From Dunaliella salina (lineage: Eukaryota > Chlorophyta > Chlorophyceae > Chlamydomonadales > Dunaliellaceae), in contig MU069849.1 of the NCBI GenBank assembly GCA_002284615.2, positions 85,489-141,352 of the forward strand: DNA of 55,864 nucleotides, read 5' to 3'. Under the pieces are notes generated by a model that was not told the origin of the DNA, ran no database searches, and was given only the letters and a program-made list of their open reading frames with translations. The translations under genes and the position numbers were made by a program. Of the stretch, positions 44,891 to 55,150 are shown piece after piece. Within the stretch, counting starts at the first letter, position 1, and the number at the start of each line of letters is the position of its first letter.

Positions 44891-45249
44891 GGTTGTAGAG
44901 GGTGCCTGTGCGCTACTGCAGGATGGTACGCTTCATGGGTACAGAAATGTTGGGCATATTTCTGAAGGCATTGCTTATTTTTTATCTACTTGTGGTAATA
45001 AGTCTTTATAGTAAGAGTAGTAGCCTATTTTGGCATTGGCATATCCAAGCTTGTGTTTAGAATGCATGTGGGACTTGAGGGCATCTTGAAGATTGGGGGA
45101 ATAGGTGAGCTTGTGGGCGGGTGGTGGACCCGCAGATGTGCCTGCAGCATGCACTCTTTCTTCCTTGGCTAACCAGAAAATGTTTGTACACGGATTTCCA
45201 CCAGGACCTGCACCAGGAATCTTGGTGTCTGCCACGCAGTTCTGGGCTT

Positions 45250-45640
45250 GCTTTGCTTGATGTTTTGCAATAGCATCTGCACATACATTTCCAGCGATGC
45301 CAGCATGGGACTTCACCTTGTAAATTCGAATTTTGGTATGGGAGTCTTTAATGAGAGTTGAAATCATTTTTTAAGGACGTCTCCTTGGATATGTCTGAGG
45401 TGTCTTTCAGGATAAAGAAGTTGTTTACGTATTTGGTTGAAAGAGATGAGGCTGTCTGATGCAATATCTGTATTTTTGGTGATGATAGCAGCAGTAATTG
45501 CTGCTAATTCAGCTCTAGTGATGGTTTTAGTAATCCCAGCACCGTTTGGTTCTACAAAGTTCTTGCTGTTAGTGGACGGGCAGTAGACGCCTGCTCCAAT
45601 TTCTTGCTTACTGTTATGGACAAGGCAGCTGCCATCTGTG
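45250..45640 (-). pseudogene. RNase H domain of copy B1
   Basis: All four catalytic motifs are visible: AYTDGSCLVHN (first Asp at about 45636), ITRAELAAITAAI (Glu at about 45510), DIASDSLISF (Asp at about 45456), and YKVKSHAGIAGNVCADAIA (His and last Asp, about 45310-45260). A run of six A bases at about 45362-45368 carries a frameshift before the last motif. Confidence 0.85.
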
Positions 45641-45899
45641 TATGCCCAAGTTCTCCAGTCAGCAACTTTGAGAGTTAGGAGAGTACTGGATTGGCTGGGC
45701 ACCAAGCCTGTATTTTGGGTACTCATGTGTGAATTTCTAGGGTGCTTGGAGACGTTTTGTTTGTCAAATGGAAGGCGTTCCAGTTTATTAAAACCATGCA
45801 TGTGAGTATGCATGGGATGTAGGGCAGGGTGGCTGCTGACGCTCGTCAGCTTCCATTCTGTGGCTTCTTTCAAATCTCCTTTCAGGCCCTGTAGCCAGT

Positions 45900-46400
45900 C
45901 TTTGTTATGGTTGTTAAGATGGACTCGAGCTGCAGTGTTCCAAACAGCAAAGATACGAAGGTCCCAGGTATGCATAGGTAAAGGTACCTCTTGGTTAGGG
46001 CAGGATTGAGGGGCGATGTAACTAAGTTTTTGCGAGGTCTGGTCCCAAGTTCGTAACGGAGGTGGGGGTAGGCAGTGAAAAGTTTGGAGTAGGGGTTGGT
46101 TATCATGTTCTTATTCCAAGCGGGAAGGAACATGAATGTAGCAGTGGCTTCTGTGTTGAGAATGGCATGTTGTAAGGCTTGGGTCATAATTCCCTCGTCA
46201 TAAATGGGATGGCAGACTGAGAAGCCAGTGAATTTGGATGAGAAGGCATTATGCATGGCACCAAAAAGAGCGTCTCGGGAGTCCGCACTCCAAAAATTCT
46301 GGTATTGTGGGCTGTGGTCTAGTGGGGAGGCCACTTTTTTTTTGGCTACCAAAGCCCATTTTTGGAGGGCAGTACGAATGTGAGTTGGAAGGGCTCGTGA
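45900..46400 (-). pseudogene. PCIF1-like methyltransferase-fold domain of copy B1
   Basis: HIRTALQKWALV, ASPLDHSPQYQNFWSAD, ALFGAMHNAFSSKFTGFSV, CHPIYDEGIM (HPIY at 46200-46211), ATATFMFLPAWNKN, then after a frameshift DLRIFAVWNTAARVHL. ASPL, the FG turn, the His-Pro motif followed by acidic residues, the PAW strand and the late aromatic-Asn-Thr-Ala strand all fall in PCIF1 order. NPPF is replaced by HPIY. Confidence 0.65.
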
Positions 46401-47120
46401 AAAGGAGTCTTTGGTCTTTTTGCTAGAGTATTTTTTTTTCAAGCATGGATTTGCGGGAAAGGAGCCCTTGTAGCTCAGTAGCAAAGCTGCCAGGAGCTGG
46501 TGTTATTTTGTCGTGCATGCCAGCAAGCTCGGCCCCATAGAAAGCCCTGTAGAGGATTTGAAAGCGGTTTGGGGAAATCATACCAACACATCTGCCTTGC
46601 GCATTATAGATGCAAGCCATGTGCGTCATATATATTTCTGGGAGAATGAGGGGGGAAGGAGTAGGAGGGCAACGTCTGTGGGATATCCCAGACACAGGAT
46701 CAATCCTGTGTCTGATAATGCTGGATGAGGGGGTTGCTGATCCGTGTACTTCACGAGGTTAACCTCGCGCAGCCAATATTCACATGAGCCTGTAGGTTTT
46801 ATGTCTGCTTGCGGATTAGTGGGGTTTGTATCAAAAGTGATTTTCTTGCGTAATTCTGCGTCCATTTTTTGCTGCCATACATTGGTTTCATTAAGTTTTT
46901 CAAAGCCCCGTTTTTCAAGATTTGAGAGGGGAGAATGTGCTGTGGGTATTGAGAGGTTTGGCTCGCTCTGTTGTGCTTCAAACTTAAGCAAACACTCTTT
47001 AAATTTAGGCCATGTCTTCTGTAGATCCTCTGATTCACAGGAGTGCTTCCAAGTGACCCTCCTGAGTTCTTGTTTAGTCTGTTGCTCTCTTTTAAATTTT
47101 TGGGCATAATTTAGGCTTGC

Positions 47121-47306
47121 ACAGGCGGAACATGCCCATGTGTCAGCTGTTGCAATTTCTTGTCTTTGCTCATAAGAGTAGCATCCAAGCTCCTTCATGC
47201 ATTCCCAATGGTACGTCCGGTGGCACACATCACAAACATACATATCAGGAAGTGGATGCTTAAAGGTTCCAGTTTCATAACTTTGGTAGTAATTGCATAT
47301 TTGGCA
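47121..47306 (-). pseudogene. PHD-type zinc finger of copy B1
   Basis: C-x2-C (CQIC), C-x2-C (CDVC), HWEC and W-x-C-x2-C (WACSAC) in the order C4HC3, spacing 20, 4 and 22. PHD fingers usually read histone H3 tails. The open frame (46626-47492) continues into the spacer. Confidence 0.82.
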
Positions 47307-47941
47307 GCAAGCACACTCAATATCAGTGCGAACAGCAGGTGAGTCATCTTCAGGCACAAGGTTAGCTTGTTTGAAAAGTGGCAGGGCCCATTTTTCAATT
47401 ATCATAGGTGCGTAATGTGTGTGATATTGCACTTGGAGGTGGGCGGGGGAGCTTGACTGTTCTGTCTTGTTCTCCATAAATTCTCCAATCATCTATGTGA
47501 GTAATGTCTAAATCATGATAGAAGATAGAACTTATAGCATGGCTAGCAGTAGTCTCTTTAGCAAGTTTTTCAGCTGTCTTTCTCCTATAGTTCCACACTT
47601 TTGGGCCTTGGGAAAGGGAGCTTAGAGAGTGGATGGCTGGGGAAATGATCTCTCTGTCTGTGTGAAGCAACTGTTGCCTCTTCTTTCTGGGTCTGTTTGT
47701 TTGAGTATCTAGGCTGTGCGGAGTAAGAGCTTGTGTCTGAGGGTTGAGACAATCATCTGTCTGATGTTGGTGGTTAGTGCTAGGGGGGTTGGGATAAAGT
47801 GAGCAGTGCTCAGACAAGCCTGTGAACTGCCATCATTTGGGCTAGCCTGGCTGAATTGGGACATGGAAGAAGAGGTATTTAGGTTGCCATTCCACATAGA
47901 TCATTCCGCAATCTTCAGGGGAGTTGATCCTTTTTGCTTTT

Positions 47942-48038
47942 TGGGAAAAGAAAACGAAAAGAAAAGTCTACGCAAGCCAAAGGCTGCGTGCAGTAAGGGA
48001 AAAACCCCTAACAAAAGTTAGAGGCCTCACCAGGGAGT
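47942..48038 (-). mobile_element. Tail-only type-A insertion between copies C and B1
   Basis: Reverse-oriented AAAAGAAAAGTCTACGCAAG, CAAAGGCTGCGTGCAGTAAG, AAAGTTAGAGGCCTCACC. It directly abuts the end of the PHD finger of copy C. No target duplication is identified. Confidence 0.8.
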
Positions 48039-48039
48039 C

Positions 48040-49127
48040 TGTTAGAGAGGCGCATGCAGGGCAGTCCCAGTGCTCATTTGGTTTTTCCAGTGCTGGTCAT
48101 TTTGGGAGCATGCTTTGACATGTATGAGACAGTTCCAGTGGTATGTGCGGTGGCAGGTATCACAGGTGGGCATATCGTCATGGATTTGACTTTCAAAGGT
48201 GTGTTCTTTGCTAAATGGGCTCCAGCAGAGCTGGCAACATGGGTCTAGTTTAGTTCTCCTTGGTACATGCTTTAAATAAGCCACTTTCATTGAGCCACTG
48301 GGGAACATCAGTGCCTAAGTTTGGAGGTAGAGGACAAGGGGTTATCATGGGTTGTGTGTTATGCTCAAGGAGTTCTGTTGGGTCTCGGCTCCCTCTGGGA
48401 CTCCTGCCCCAATTTGTGGGGTCTGAGTGGGCTCTGGGTGCAGGGCCTGTGAGAGGGGTTACGAGAGGGGTTGAGTGGGGTGTAAGGTATGTGCTTGTGC
48501 TTGCGGCTGTTCTGCATTGGGATATTTTCTTTTGCGAGTGCATCTGCCTTGGCGCGTGTGGACCTCTGTCTGATCGTGAGTGTTTGGGGAAGGGCTGTAT
48601 TGGCTACTGGGGAGAGCATTCCCTAATTCCATACCTCGAGCATCAAAGAGGGTGTTGCTGGAAGTTTTGGATCCAGGATGTATATGTGTGTGAGGGAAAT
48701 GACCCCCATTGTCTGGGTTGAAGTTGTAAGGTCTCGATGGAGCATGGCCTGTGTGAAGCTTTGACCAGTTCCAGCCTGTCGGTGTATGTTCTGTTTTCAT
48801 CAATTCTGCATATAATGAATTATTTATGCGATGTGATTCAGGGGTTTTATTGGGTGAGCTGTCTCGGTTCTGTATGATTGTGTTGATGAGGTCAGGCCTG
48901 AACTCAGTCAGGTTGTGGGTGTTGAGAGTATGGAAGAGCCTATTAAGGGCCACAATATGCTTGGTCTTAATTTTGCAGCCAAACAGGGAAGTGAGTTTGC
49001 TCCCATCAAAAATGTGTGTGAGGTTGTCATAGAGCAGTACTGAGGGCCTGTATATGCCTATTTCCATGAAGGCGAAGGTGCAGTGACAGGCTAAGGGTGG
49101 GTTTCCTCGGCATTGAGAGGACATTTA
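48040..49127 (-). mobile_element. Retroelement copy C (N-terminal part and PHD finger)
   Basis: On the - strand, a 221-codon frame (49124-48459) starts MSSQCRGNPPLACHC and includes IYRPSVLLYDNLTHIFDGSK and NRLFHTLNTHNL, then a Ser/Pro/His-rich stretch. A PHD finger follows with DPCCQLC, PTCDTCHRTYHWNC and, after a frameshift, HWDCPAC at about 48063-48055. This is the most N-terminal sequence of the superfamily visible here. It could be the 5' half of copy A4, separated from it by copy B1. Confidence 0.7.
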
Positions 49128-49162
49128 TTATGGGAGTGATGCTAGAGAGAAGTTAGGGTGCT

Positions 49163-49290
49163 CCTTGAAGTTTCTCTGCCTACATAGTTTTTTTTTTCCC
49201 TTTCTTTAGGAAAGAAAAGAAAAGAAAAACTACGCAGGCAGAGAAACTCTCCCTACATCAGTTAAGGAAGAGGAGACACTTTCTGAGAGA
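49163..49290. repeat. Inverted pair of type-B tails, tail to tail
   Basis: AGTTTCTCTGCCTACATAG plus a T-rich run (+, 49164-49205) meets an A-rich run plus ACTACGCAGGCAGAGAAACT (-, 49207-49250), with TACATCAGTTAAGG continuing to 49290. Arms of about 40 bp are nearly complementary with almost no spacer. Confidence 0.85.
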
Positions 49291-50025
49291 TTTTCTGTTG
49301 ATAGCGAGTTTGCAAACTTACTGGTCAGAATGAGCATCATATTTTGAGCAAGCGTTGTGGCCCCGTGAACGCCCAGACCGAGCTCTTGACAGGGCTCCAA
49401 AGTTCTAGGGGGAAGTAGATGACCCGTGGGTGTGCGTCTGGAAGGTGGTGGCTAGGTTGTCGGACTTTGGAGGCTGGTGTTGTGGGTGTGGCTGAGACTG
49501 GCACTGAATGCTCCCTGTATTCCCCAAGCTCACCGCTGTCTTCAACGGTTACAGGGAGTTGGTTCTAAGCATTTTTTGTACATTGGAAAAATGTGCGACC
49601 TTTGATCTTCAGGAAAGCCAGGAGGGAAAACATGTTTGGAAAGATTTCTGATTGGGAGTGTTCTGCAGAGACTGTCAGGCAAGGCAATCAACGCTGCTTT
49701 TGTATTTTGATGTGGGACCTGCTTGGAGGAGACCCTTACTGACACACTTGAGAAAGAATCTGCGAGCAATATTGTAGCTCAAATCTATAGGGGTTCGATA
49801 AGGCGGGCCCTTCTGGGTGCTAAGGTCGTTCCCTTTGATGCTTGGGGGCTAGTCCCACTTGCGTAGCTGTTCCTTTCCTTGTAGCTCTGGAGTACCATTT
49901 TTGGCATGATGGAATGTTTATAGCCTGAGAGAATTCAAAGGGAACTGTCTGGGACCTTACAGAGGGGGCATTGTAGACAGGCAGAAATTTGCAAGCGTAC
50001 TGCATGTTTATGATTGGAGAAAGTT
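49290..50025 (-). mobile_element. Diverged type-B retroelement fragment (CCHC, RLE)
   Basis: On the - strand: CPLCKVPDSS to GYKHSIMPKMVLQ (CCHC region, about 49965-49905), then CRTLPIRNLSKHVFPP (compare NRTLPAYFFPRNLPE in copy B1) at about 49665-49615. The endonuclease part has decayed. Its tail is the (-) B tail at 49207-49290. Confidence 0.65.
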
Positions 50026-50029
50026 CCTG

Positions 50030-50118
50030 TGAGAAGAAAAAAGGAAAGAAAACTGCTTGGATAGATTCTCCCTACATCAATTCAGGAGAGCAGATACAGT
50101 GGCTCAGAATAGCAGGTT
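50030..50118 (-). mobile_element. Tail-only type-B insertion
   Basis: Reverse-oriented AAAAAGGAAAGAAAACTGC, AGATTCTCCCTACATCAATT and AGATACAGTGGCTCAGAA. Confidence 0.8.
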
Positions 50119-50639
50119 GGCATAGCTCTTGTACCCCGAGATCATCTTTCTTATCAGCCTGTACCTTATCACCCCTCTCCTCTCTTGCATAGTCATCCTT
50201 TGCTTTATGATGCCTGATGTTTTTGTGCTCGTGTTTGCTAGTAGACCAGCTGCAGCTGTGTGAACAGCTGCCTCTTGACCTCTTTTGCAGGGTTTTGAAT
50301 CTTGCTCTCGTTTGTTATTCAGCCTTGATCTCAATATTTTTCTGCAATTTCTGTAGACTCGCCAGGACCACAGCCATATGTCTGCGGTGAGTTCACTGGT
50401 GTGGTTTAGGGGTGCAGGTGATTCTGAGTTTGTGGCGCGCACCCTTTTGCCACGTCACTCTCCGCACTTGTGCATCCCACCCTCCATACACTCCACGCAC
50501 ACTCCCTACACTAGTGCTACTAGTGCTCTGCACACTTCTTGCACATTTTTCCTACCCTCCGTATTCTCCATAATGCCCCACCCTCCGTACACCCCCTGCA
50601 CATATTTCCTACGCACCATACACCCCATGCCCATTCCCT
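50119..50639. other. No gene recognised; CACTCCC/CACCCTC-rich repeat
   Basis: From about 50450 to 50640 the + strand carries recurring CACCCTCCATACACTCC-like modules. It looks like a simple degenerate repeat, not coding sequence. Confidence 0.45.
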
Positions 50640-50818
50640 CCCCTCTGTCGAGCGGCGCTTTACAGCGTGATAGAGGATTTTTGCAGTTTTGTGGGTTTTG
50701 TCTTTGGTAAGGCCAAGTTTGAAGAGGGGATCAATAGTGTAGGGATTGAAGATAGTTCCAGCAACTCCAATTAGTATGGTGTGTAATGTGACTCTGTTAT
50801 TGTGGTGTGTGCCACTTG
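50640..50818 (-). mobile_element. Isolated type-A-like RLE C-terminal fragment
   Basis: On the - strand: NNRVTLHTILIGVAGTIFNP, then YTIDPLFKLGLTKDKTHK, parallel to VTLHIILIGVAGTIYNEHTI in copy A4. Both ends are truncated and no tail is present. Confidence 0.75.
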
Positions 50819-50819
50819 C

Positions 50820-51418
50820 CACTTGGTCGGTGTTTCTCCTACCCATTCCCATCACGCTTTGCGCAGCTCCTCACGGAGGACCATCAGAACCAGTCGCATG
50901 AGGCAACCCCATGAACTTCGTGCAAATGAACGCCATGTGCACCTAATAGAAATCAAGTTCTGTGGAGACACAAGGCCAGAGCATCAGTTGAACGCAGCAA
51001 AACAGCAGCATGCAGACCTTTGTATACTTATTAACGCTAAAGCTGTTATAACTCACCCTATTCTGCTGGGTGTAGGTGCAACTATTTACACTGAGCATAC
51101 CCTGAAGCAACTTAAACATCTAGGATTGGATCACCAGCGTGCCACGAAGCTTGCTCAACAACTTCATGCCCATTCTGTTCAATATGCCCACAAGCTAATC
51201 ATCATCCGCCGCGCTATCGAAAGCAAGAATACTTCCCACAGCCAGGCTCTAGCCAGGTGCTTCTAGTAACCCTCCAAATCCACATTAGCATTCTCTTTTT
51301 CATACCTCGTGGTGGAGGGGGCACACGGCTCTTTTGTGAGCCTATGTGTCTTCTTTTCCTTAATTGAAATGTAGGGAGAGTTTCTCTGCCTATGTAGTTT
51401 CTCTTTTTCTTTTTCTTG
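50820..51418 (+). mobile_element. Retroelement copy B3 (RLE C-terminal half, type-B tail)
   Basis: The open + frame (50802-51266) reads GVSPTHSHHALRSSSRRT, RHVHLIEIKFCGDTRPEHQL and AAKQQHADLCILINAKAV, so the endonuclease E-x-K is intact. The PD half is missing through 5' truncation. The 3' UTR follows (GTGGTGGAGGGGGCACACGG, CTTAATTGAAATGTAGGGAG, CTCTGCCTATGTAG) to a CTTTTT tail at 51418. Confidence 0.88.
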
Positions 51419-51474
51419 TGTGCCACGGAAAACATTTGTGCGTAGGCTGTCAATGGTTTGTTTGTGCTGAGGCC

Positions 51475-52592
51475 AAAAAATCCAACCTCTCAACTCGCAA
51501 ACAAAGAGATCAGCAATTCCTTCTGGAAAAATCCAAGGATTACCCCTAAGCAGCAAATATGTATAATATGAAGTATCGTACGGATACACTGTACAATCAG
51601 AGTCATGCCTTCAAATTCAACTCTTCCAGTAATGGAAGATGCCCACTACGTGATGATATGGACCACATTGACCACATACTCCTCAGGTGTACCAACTCAA
51701 CAATGAGTGCAATGCACACCAACAGACACAATGCAGCCCTAAGTCTTTATGTAAAAGCCCTCAGCAAAGGCCGATATGGCTCATCCCATATTGGCATGGA
51801 TGGCTGCAGTAACGAGAGACTCCTGGATCAGGGCTCACAGGTCCTTGAAAACATATCAAGAGCTTTTCCAGACTGGATTTTCCATAATGATACTTGCTCC
51901 CCTGCCTGGCACCAAACCCGCCCTGATGCTATCTTTGTGCGCCCTCTTCCAGGCAGACAAACCCACCTTGATCCTTCCAAGGTCCCTCCTCAAGACTGGG
52001 ACATACATCTTGTTGAACTTTGAAGTTCTGTCCCGACACAAACCTCTCCGTCACTCTAGAACATGCAGTGACCCAACATTCTCACACCATAACCAGACTT
52101 GAAACCCGCAGCTCAAGAAACCCAAACAGAAATAACAAAGTGAATTTACACATCATCCTAGTTGGTGTGGCCAGTACCATTTACAACGAATTAACAATCA
52201 CACCCCTTTTAAATCTGGTCCTGACTAAACAAAATGCCAAATCACCAGCAGCCAAGCTTAGGGACCATGCCATCCAAAGATTAAGCACTATCAAAAACAC
52301 CAGACACGCTCTTTGCTATCAGGAGGCTTCTGGGAGGGGGTTTGCTGGGCGCGCGGTGGCAGAGGACGGGAGGAGGAGAATCTGGGCGTCAAGAGGCATG
52401 GCGAGTAGCAACCCTCCAGATCCCCACCATGTCTGTTTCTGGCTCTCTCCTAGGCTAGCTGTGTCAAGTTTAGGTTTTGAGGGCCTTCTGGTGAGGCCAC
52501 TGCTACCTTGCTAGCCTGTTAGGGACCTTCCCTTAATGCACGCGGCCTCTGGCTTGCGTAGACTTTTCTTTTTCTTTTTTTCAGACATGTGC
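51475..52592 (+). mobile_element. Retroelement copy A6 (CCHC, RLE, type-A tail)
   Basis: 5'-truncated at the same region as copy A2 (CCAACCTCTCAACTCGCAAAC). Zinc knuckle GRCPLRDDMDHIDHILLRC (second Cys is Arg) at about 51634-51690. Endonuclease SRPDAIF-type motif (TRPDAIFVRPLPGRQTHLD, about 51918-51975) and HLVEL just before a stop at 52021-52023. The next frame carries KFCPDTN, VGVASTIYNELT and SNPPDPH. The 3' UTR and tail are complete (52430-52592). Confidence 0.88.
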
Positions 52593-53929
52593 AAAGAAAC
52601 ATTGCTTGCTCCCGTTTGCGTGCTCACAAACTTAGAGTTGAAACTTGTCATTGGTATGGACATACTGTCATGCGCAGATCACGTCCTGTAAGGTGTACTG
52701 ACTTGGCAACACAAATCACTACCCCTCTGATTTTTGCTTGGCGCACAGAACAGAGAGAAGGGCAGCAAGGAAAAATAACTATGCAAGTGAGTGTTGGCAA
52801 GTTGATGGGAAAAAGCAAATAAAGGATGATGAACCTCGAGACAGAATCAGGACAACATCAAAGCAAGGACTCAACAGGAATTGGCTGTATCACACAAGAT
52901 CTCCAACGATAAAAAAAAATGAAGGCACACGATGTTATTTCACATTCAAGAAAGCCAGTTAGCATTTGGTGGACAGGTATAACCATCAAGATGTTGGACG
53001 CATACTTCTCCAGGTGTTCACACCTCAGAATAACCGCTTCTACTTGAAATGTGAGGCATCAACTTCCAATGATCTTCACACAACAGGATCAACACAGAAG
53101 CAGGTTGAGAAGGGGTTTTGGGATAGTGGTGGTGTGGTTTACTGGTCACAGCAGTGTGTGGCCTGCCTCCGCACCACCACCTTCTTTGTCCAAGGTGGAG
53201 TAACCCTCCATCAGAGGATATTGGGCTGCAATAACCAGCAGTATGTCTCTTTGTAATGCTCGCCACACTCAGGCATGCTTTCTCTCTTGTGCTTTCTTTG
53301 CCACACTTCCCTGATTGCCACGCTGCTGCTCCATCCTTGCCCTCTCCCCAGGGCTTGCTTGGCCTCAGGCCATCACTCCTTCACACATAGAAGGTTGAGA
53401 TATTCTACTACACCATATCCAGATGGCACTACAACTTCTGTAGAAGGTAGTATGTAAAATGTAGAAATTCTCAGCATGGAGGTCCAGGGAAAATCATTAC
53501 CCAAAAACCCCTATAACAACCTAACTAATTGGTCACCAACAGTAAAATTGACACAACACCAAATGAGCATGTCAATACATCTCTATGTGATTTATGTCCT
53601 TCTGAGCAATTGCAAGATAAAAGGCATTGTTTTTTTCCGCTCTTGCACCTTCTTGTGATGTCTCAGAAAAAAATATGCACATCTTTTTCATAATTTTTCT
53701 GCACACAGAGTAGTTGTTAATGAAGCAGGGCATTTCTACTCCTCTTGTGCTCGTTCAGAGGATGTGTCTGTAATTTTCCAGTACCGAGACAATGAAAATT
53801 ATCGTTCTATCTCCGTGCTTATGGATTTCTTTCAAAACACCTAGCATCCAAACTATTTGGCTGAAGGTGATGCTCCCTTGTAAACCTTGTAAACCTATTT
53901 GTTGATGTGATGTCAGTCTGGGGATAAGT
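52593..53929. other. No gene supported
   Basis: Two + frames (52589-52822, 52966-53256) read as plausible protein in places (QDVGRILLQVFTPQNNRFYL), but I recognise no family, splice pattern or element hallmark. The remainder is AT-rich. Confidence 0.35.
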
Positions 53930-54135
53930 AGGTTCGAGGTCACTGTCCCCTCCACCACGAGATGTGTAACTAAAAAATCTTGGATCATGGGGACCTGGGG
54001 GTTTACTAGCAGCACTCGGCTTTAGAACCTGGCTGCAAGAGGTGTTCTTGCTGTCAAGAGCGCGTCTAGTGGTTTCAATTTTGTGGGCATATTGAATTGC
54101 ATGGGCATGAAGTTTTTGACATGTGCGGTAACAGG
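53930..54135 (-). mobile_element. Type-B fragment (end of RLE and start of 3' UTR)
   Basis: CCTCCACCACGAGATG, GGTTTACTAGCAGCA, GAGCGCGTCTAGTGGTTTC and GGGCATGAAGTTTTTG match the B1 region at about 44028-44185. Truncated on both sides. Confidence 0.75.
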
Positions 54136-54149
54136 ATTCATTTAGTTTT

Positions 54150-54275
54150 GAAAAGAGAAAAGAAAATTCATAGGCATGCTAGAGGGCATGTGCATTGAGG
54201 AAAGGCTCCGGACCTAGTAAGGGATCCCTTACTAGCAAGCTAACGGGGGTCTCACCAAAGGGTCCTCAACAAAGG
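54150..54275 (-). mobile_element. Degenerate type-A tail
   Basis: AAAAGAGAAAAGAAAATTC, GAGGGCATGTGCATTGAGG, CTAGCAAGCTAACGG and GTCTCACCAAAGGGTCCTC. Confidence 0.65.
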
Positions 54276-54314
54276 GCCCTTCTTCGATTTTCAAGTCAAT
54301 GCATGCCAGAGGCT

Positions 54315-54440
54315 GGGAGAAAAGAAAGGAAAAAGTAAAGTTAATGCAGGCCAGAGGCTGGGCATTAAGGGAAGGTCCCCTAACTAGCAAGCTAGCAGAG
54401 GCCTGCCTAAAGGGCTTCACCAAAGGGCCATTGTTTCATT
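54315..54440 (-). mobile_element. Type-A tail
   Basis: AAAAGTAAAGTTAATGCAGG, CCAGAGGCTGGGCATTAAGG, GGAAGGTCCCCTAACTAGC, CTTCACCAAAGGGCC. A partial copy (GCATGCCAGAGGCTGGGAG) sits at 54300-54318. Confidence 0.7.
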
Positions 54441-55150
54441 TTGAGAGGGATAGTCGTATCCATAGGGCATTGCTTTTTTTGCAGACTATGATTTTTTGTA
54501 GCCTTACTAGAGAGAAACAGATTAGTATCCTGTTTGCTTGCTTGCCCTCCTAAGACTGTATTTGGGATGTATGTGCACCCTTTAGGAATCATAACAGTTG
54601 AAGACGTGTTCGAGCTTTGGTGCAGTCAAGGTGGGACGTTCTGATATGCTTGTGCGGGTGCAGGAAGCATCACCAGAGGCAAGCCAAACAGTGTTATGGG
54701 AAGGATTGCCTTCAAGCTTGCATCTGCACTAGTGTTTTCACCCTGGTGTTTTGCTTGTAATTAACTCTGTAGGATTGAATGGGGTTAGGTGTATTGCAGG
54801 TCAGCTGTAAGATGATTCCAAGGATGTGGCTCTGGACACGCTTGCAGTAAAGCTCTGCACACCAAGTCTGTTTTCTGATTTGATGGAGTGAAGAAAGGAA
54901 ATTGGCGGCAATATTAAATTGGTCCTGAAGTTTGGCAGCTGCTATCAGTTCAGGCCTTACAATGATATCAGTGATTCCTGCTCCTATACCAGGTCAGCTG
55001 GAGCTTGGCAGGGTGGTAGACTACATCTGTCACCTTTTCCACAAATTTACAGGTTACAAGCGGGGACCTTAAGCCAGTCTACACCTGTCACCTCTTTTCC
55101 ATGGTTATATGGCAGCTACCTCCAGCCAGTCTACACCTGTCACCTCTTTC
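54441..55150. other. No gene recognised; short direct repeat
   Basis: CCAGTCTACACCTGTCACCT recurs at about 55074 and 55128, with a related copy near 55010. No open frame with a recognisable domain. Confidence 0.4.

Larger units (their letters stand above)
43926..47935 (-). mobile_element. Retroelement copy B1, most complete type-B copy
   Basis: On the - strand: N-terminal low-complexity region (47900-47500, with RPRKKRQQ), PHD finger (47306-47121), spacer with CEYWLREVNLVKYTDQQ, MACIYNAQGRCVGM (about 46620-46570), PCIF1-like domain (46400-45900), RNase H (45640-45250), linker HMHSKHKLGYANAK, CCHC (about 44880-44800), PD-ExK endonuclease (44600-44350), C-terminus, and type-B tail (44080-43926) ending in a T-rich run. 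The frame is broken at about 47470, 46690, 46440, 45960 and 45365. The total is about 4.0 kb with no reverse transcriptase domain. The 5' end is not defined. Confidence 0.85.

Noticed and set aside
40755..49127. Reverse transcriptase domain
   Set aside because: I looked for a (Y/F)xDD motif and flanking RT blocks in the (-) frames and found none. Its absence here may reflect 5' truncation, so I do not claim the family lacks it.
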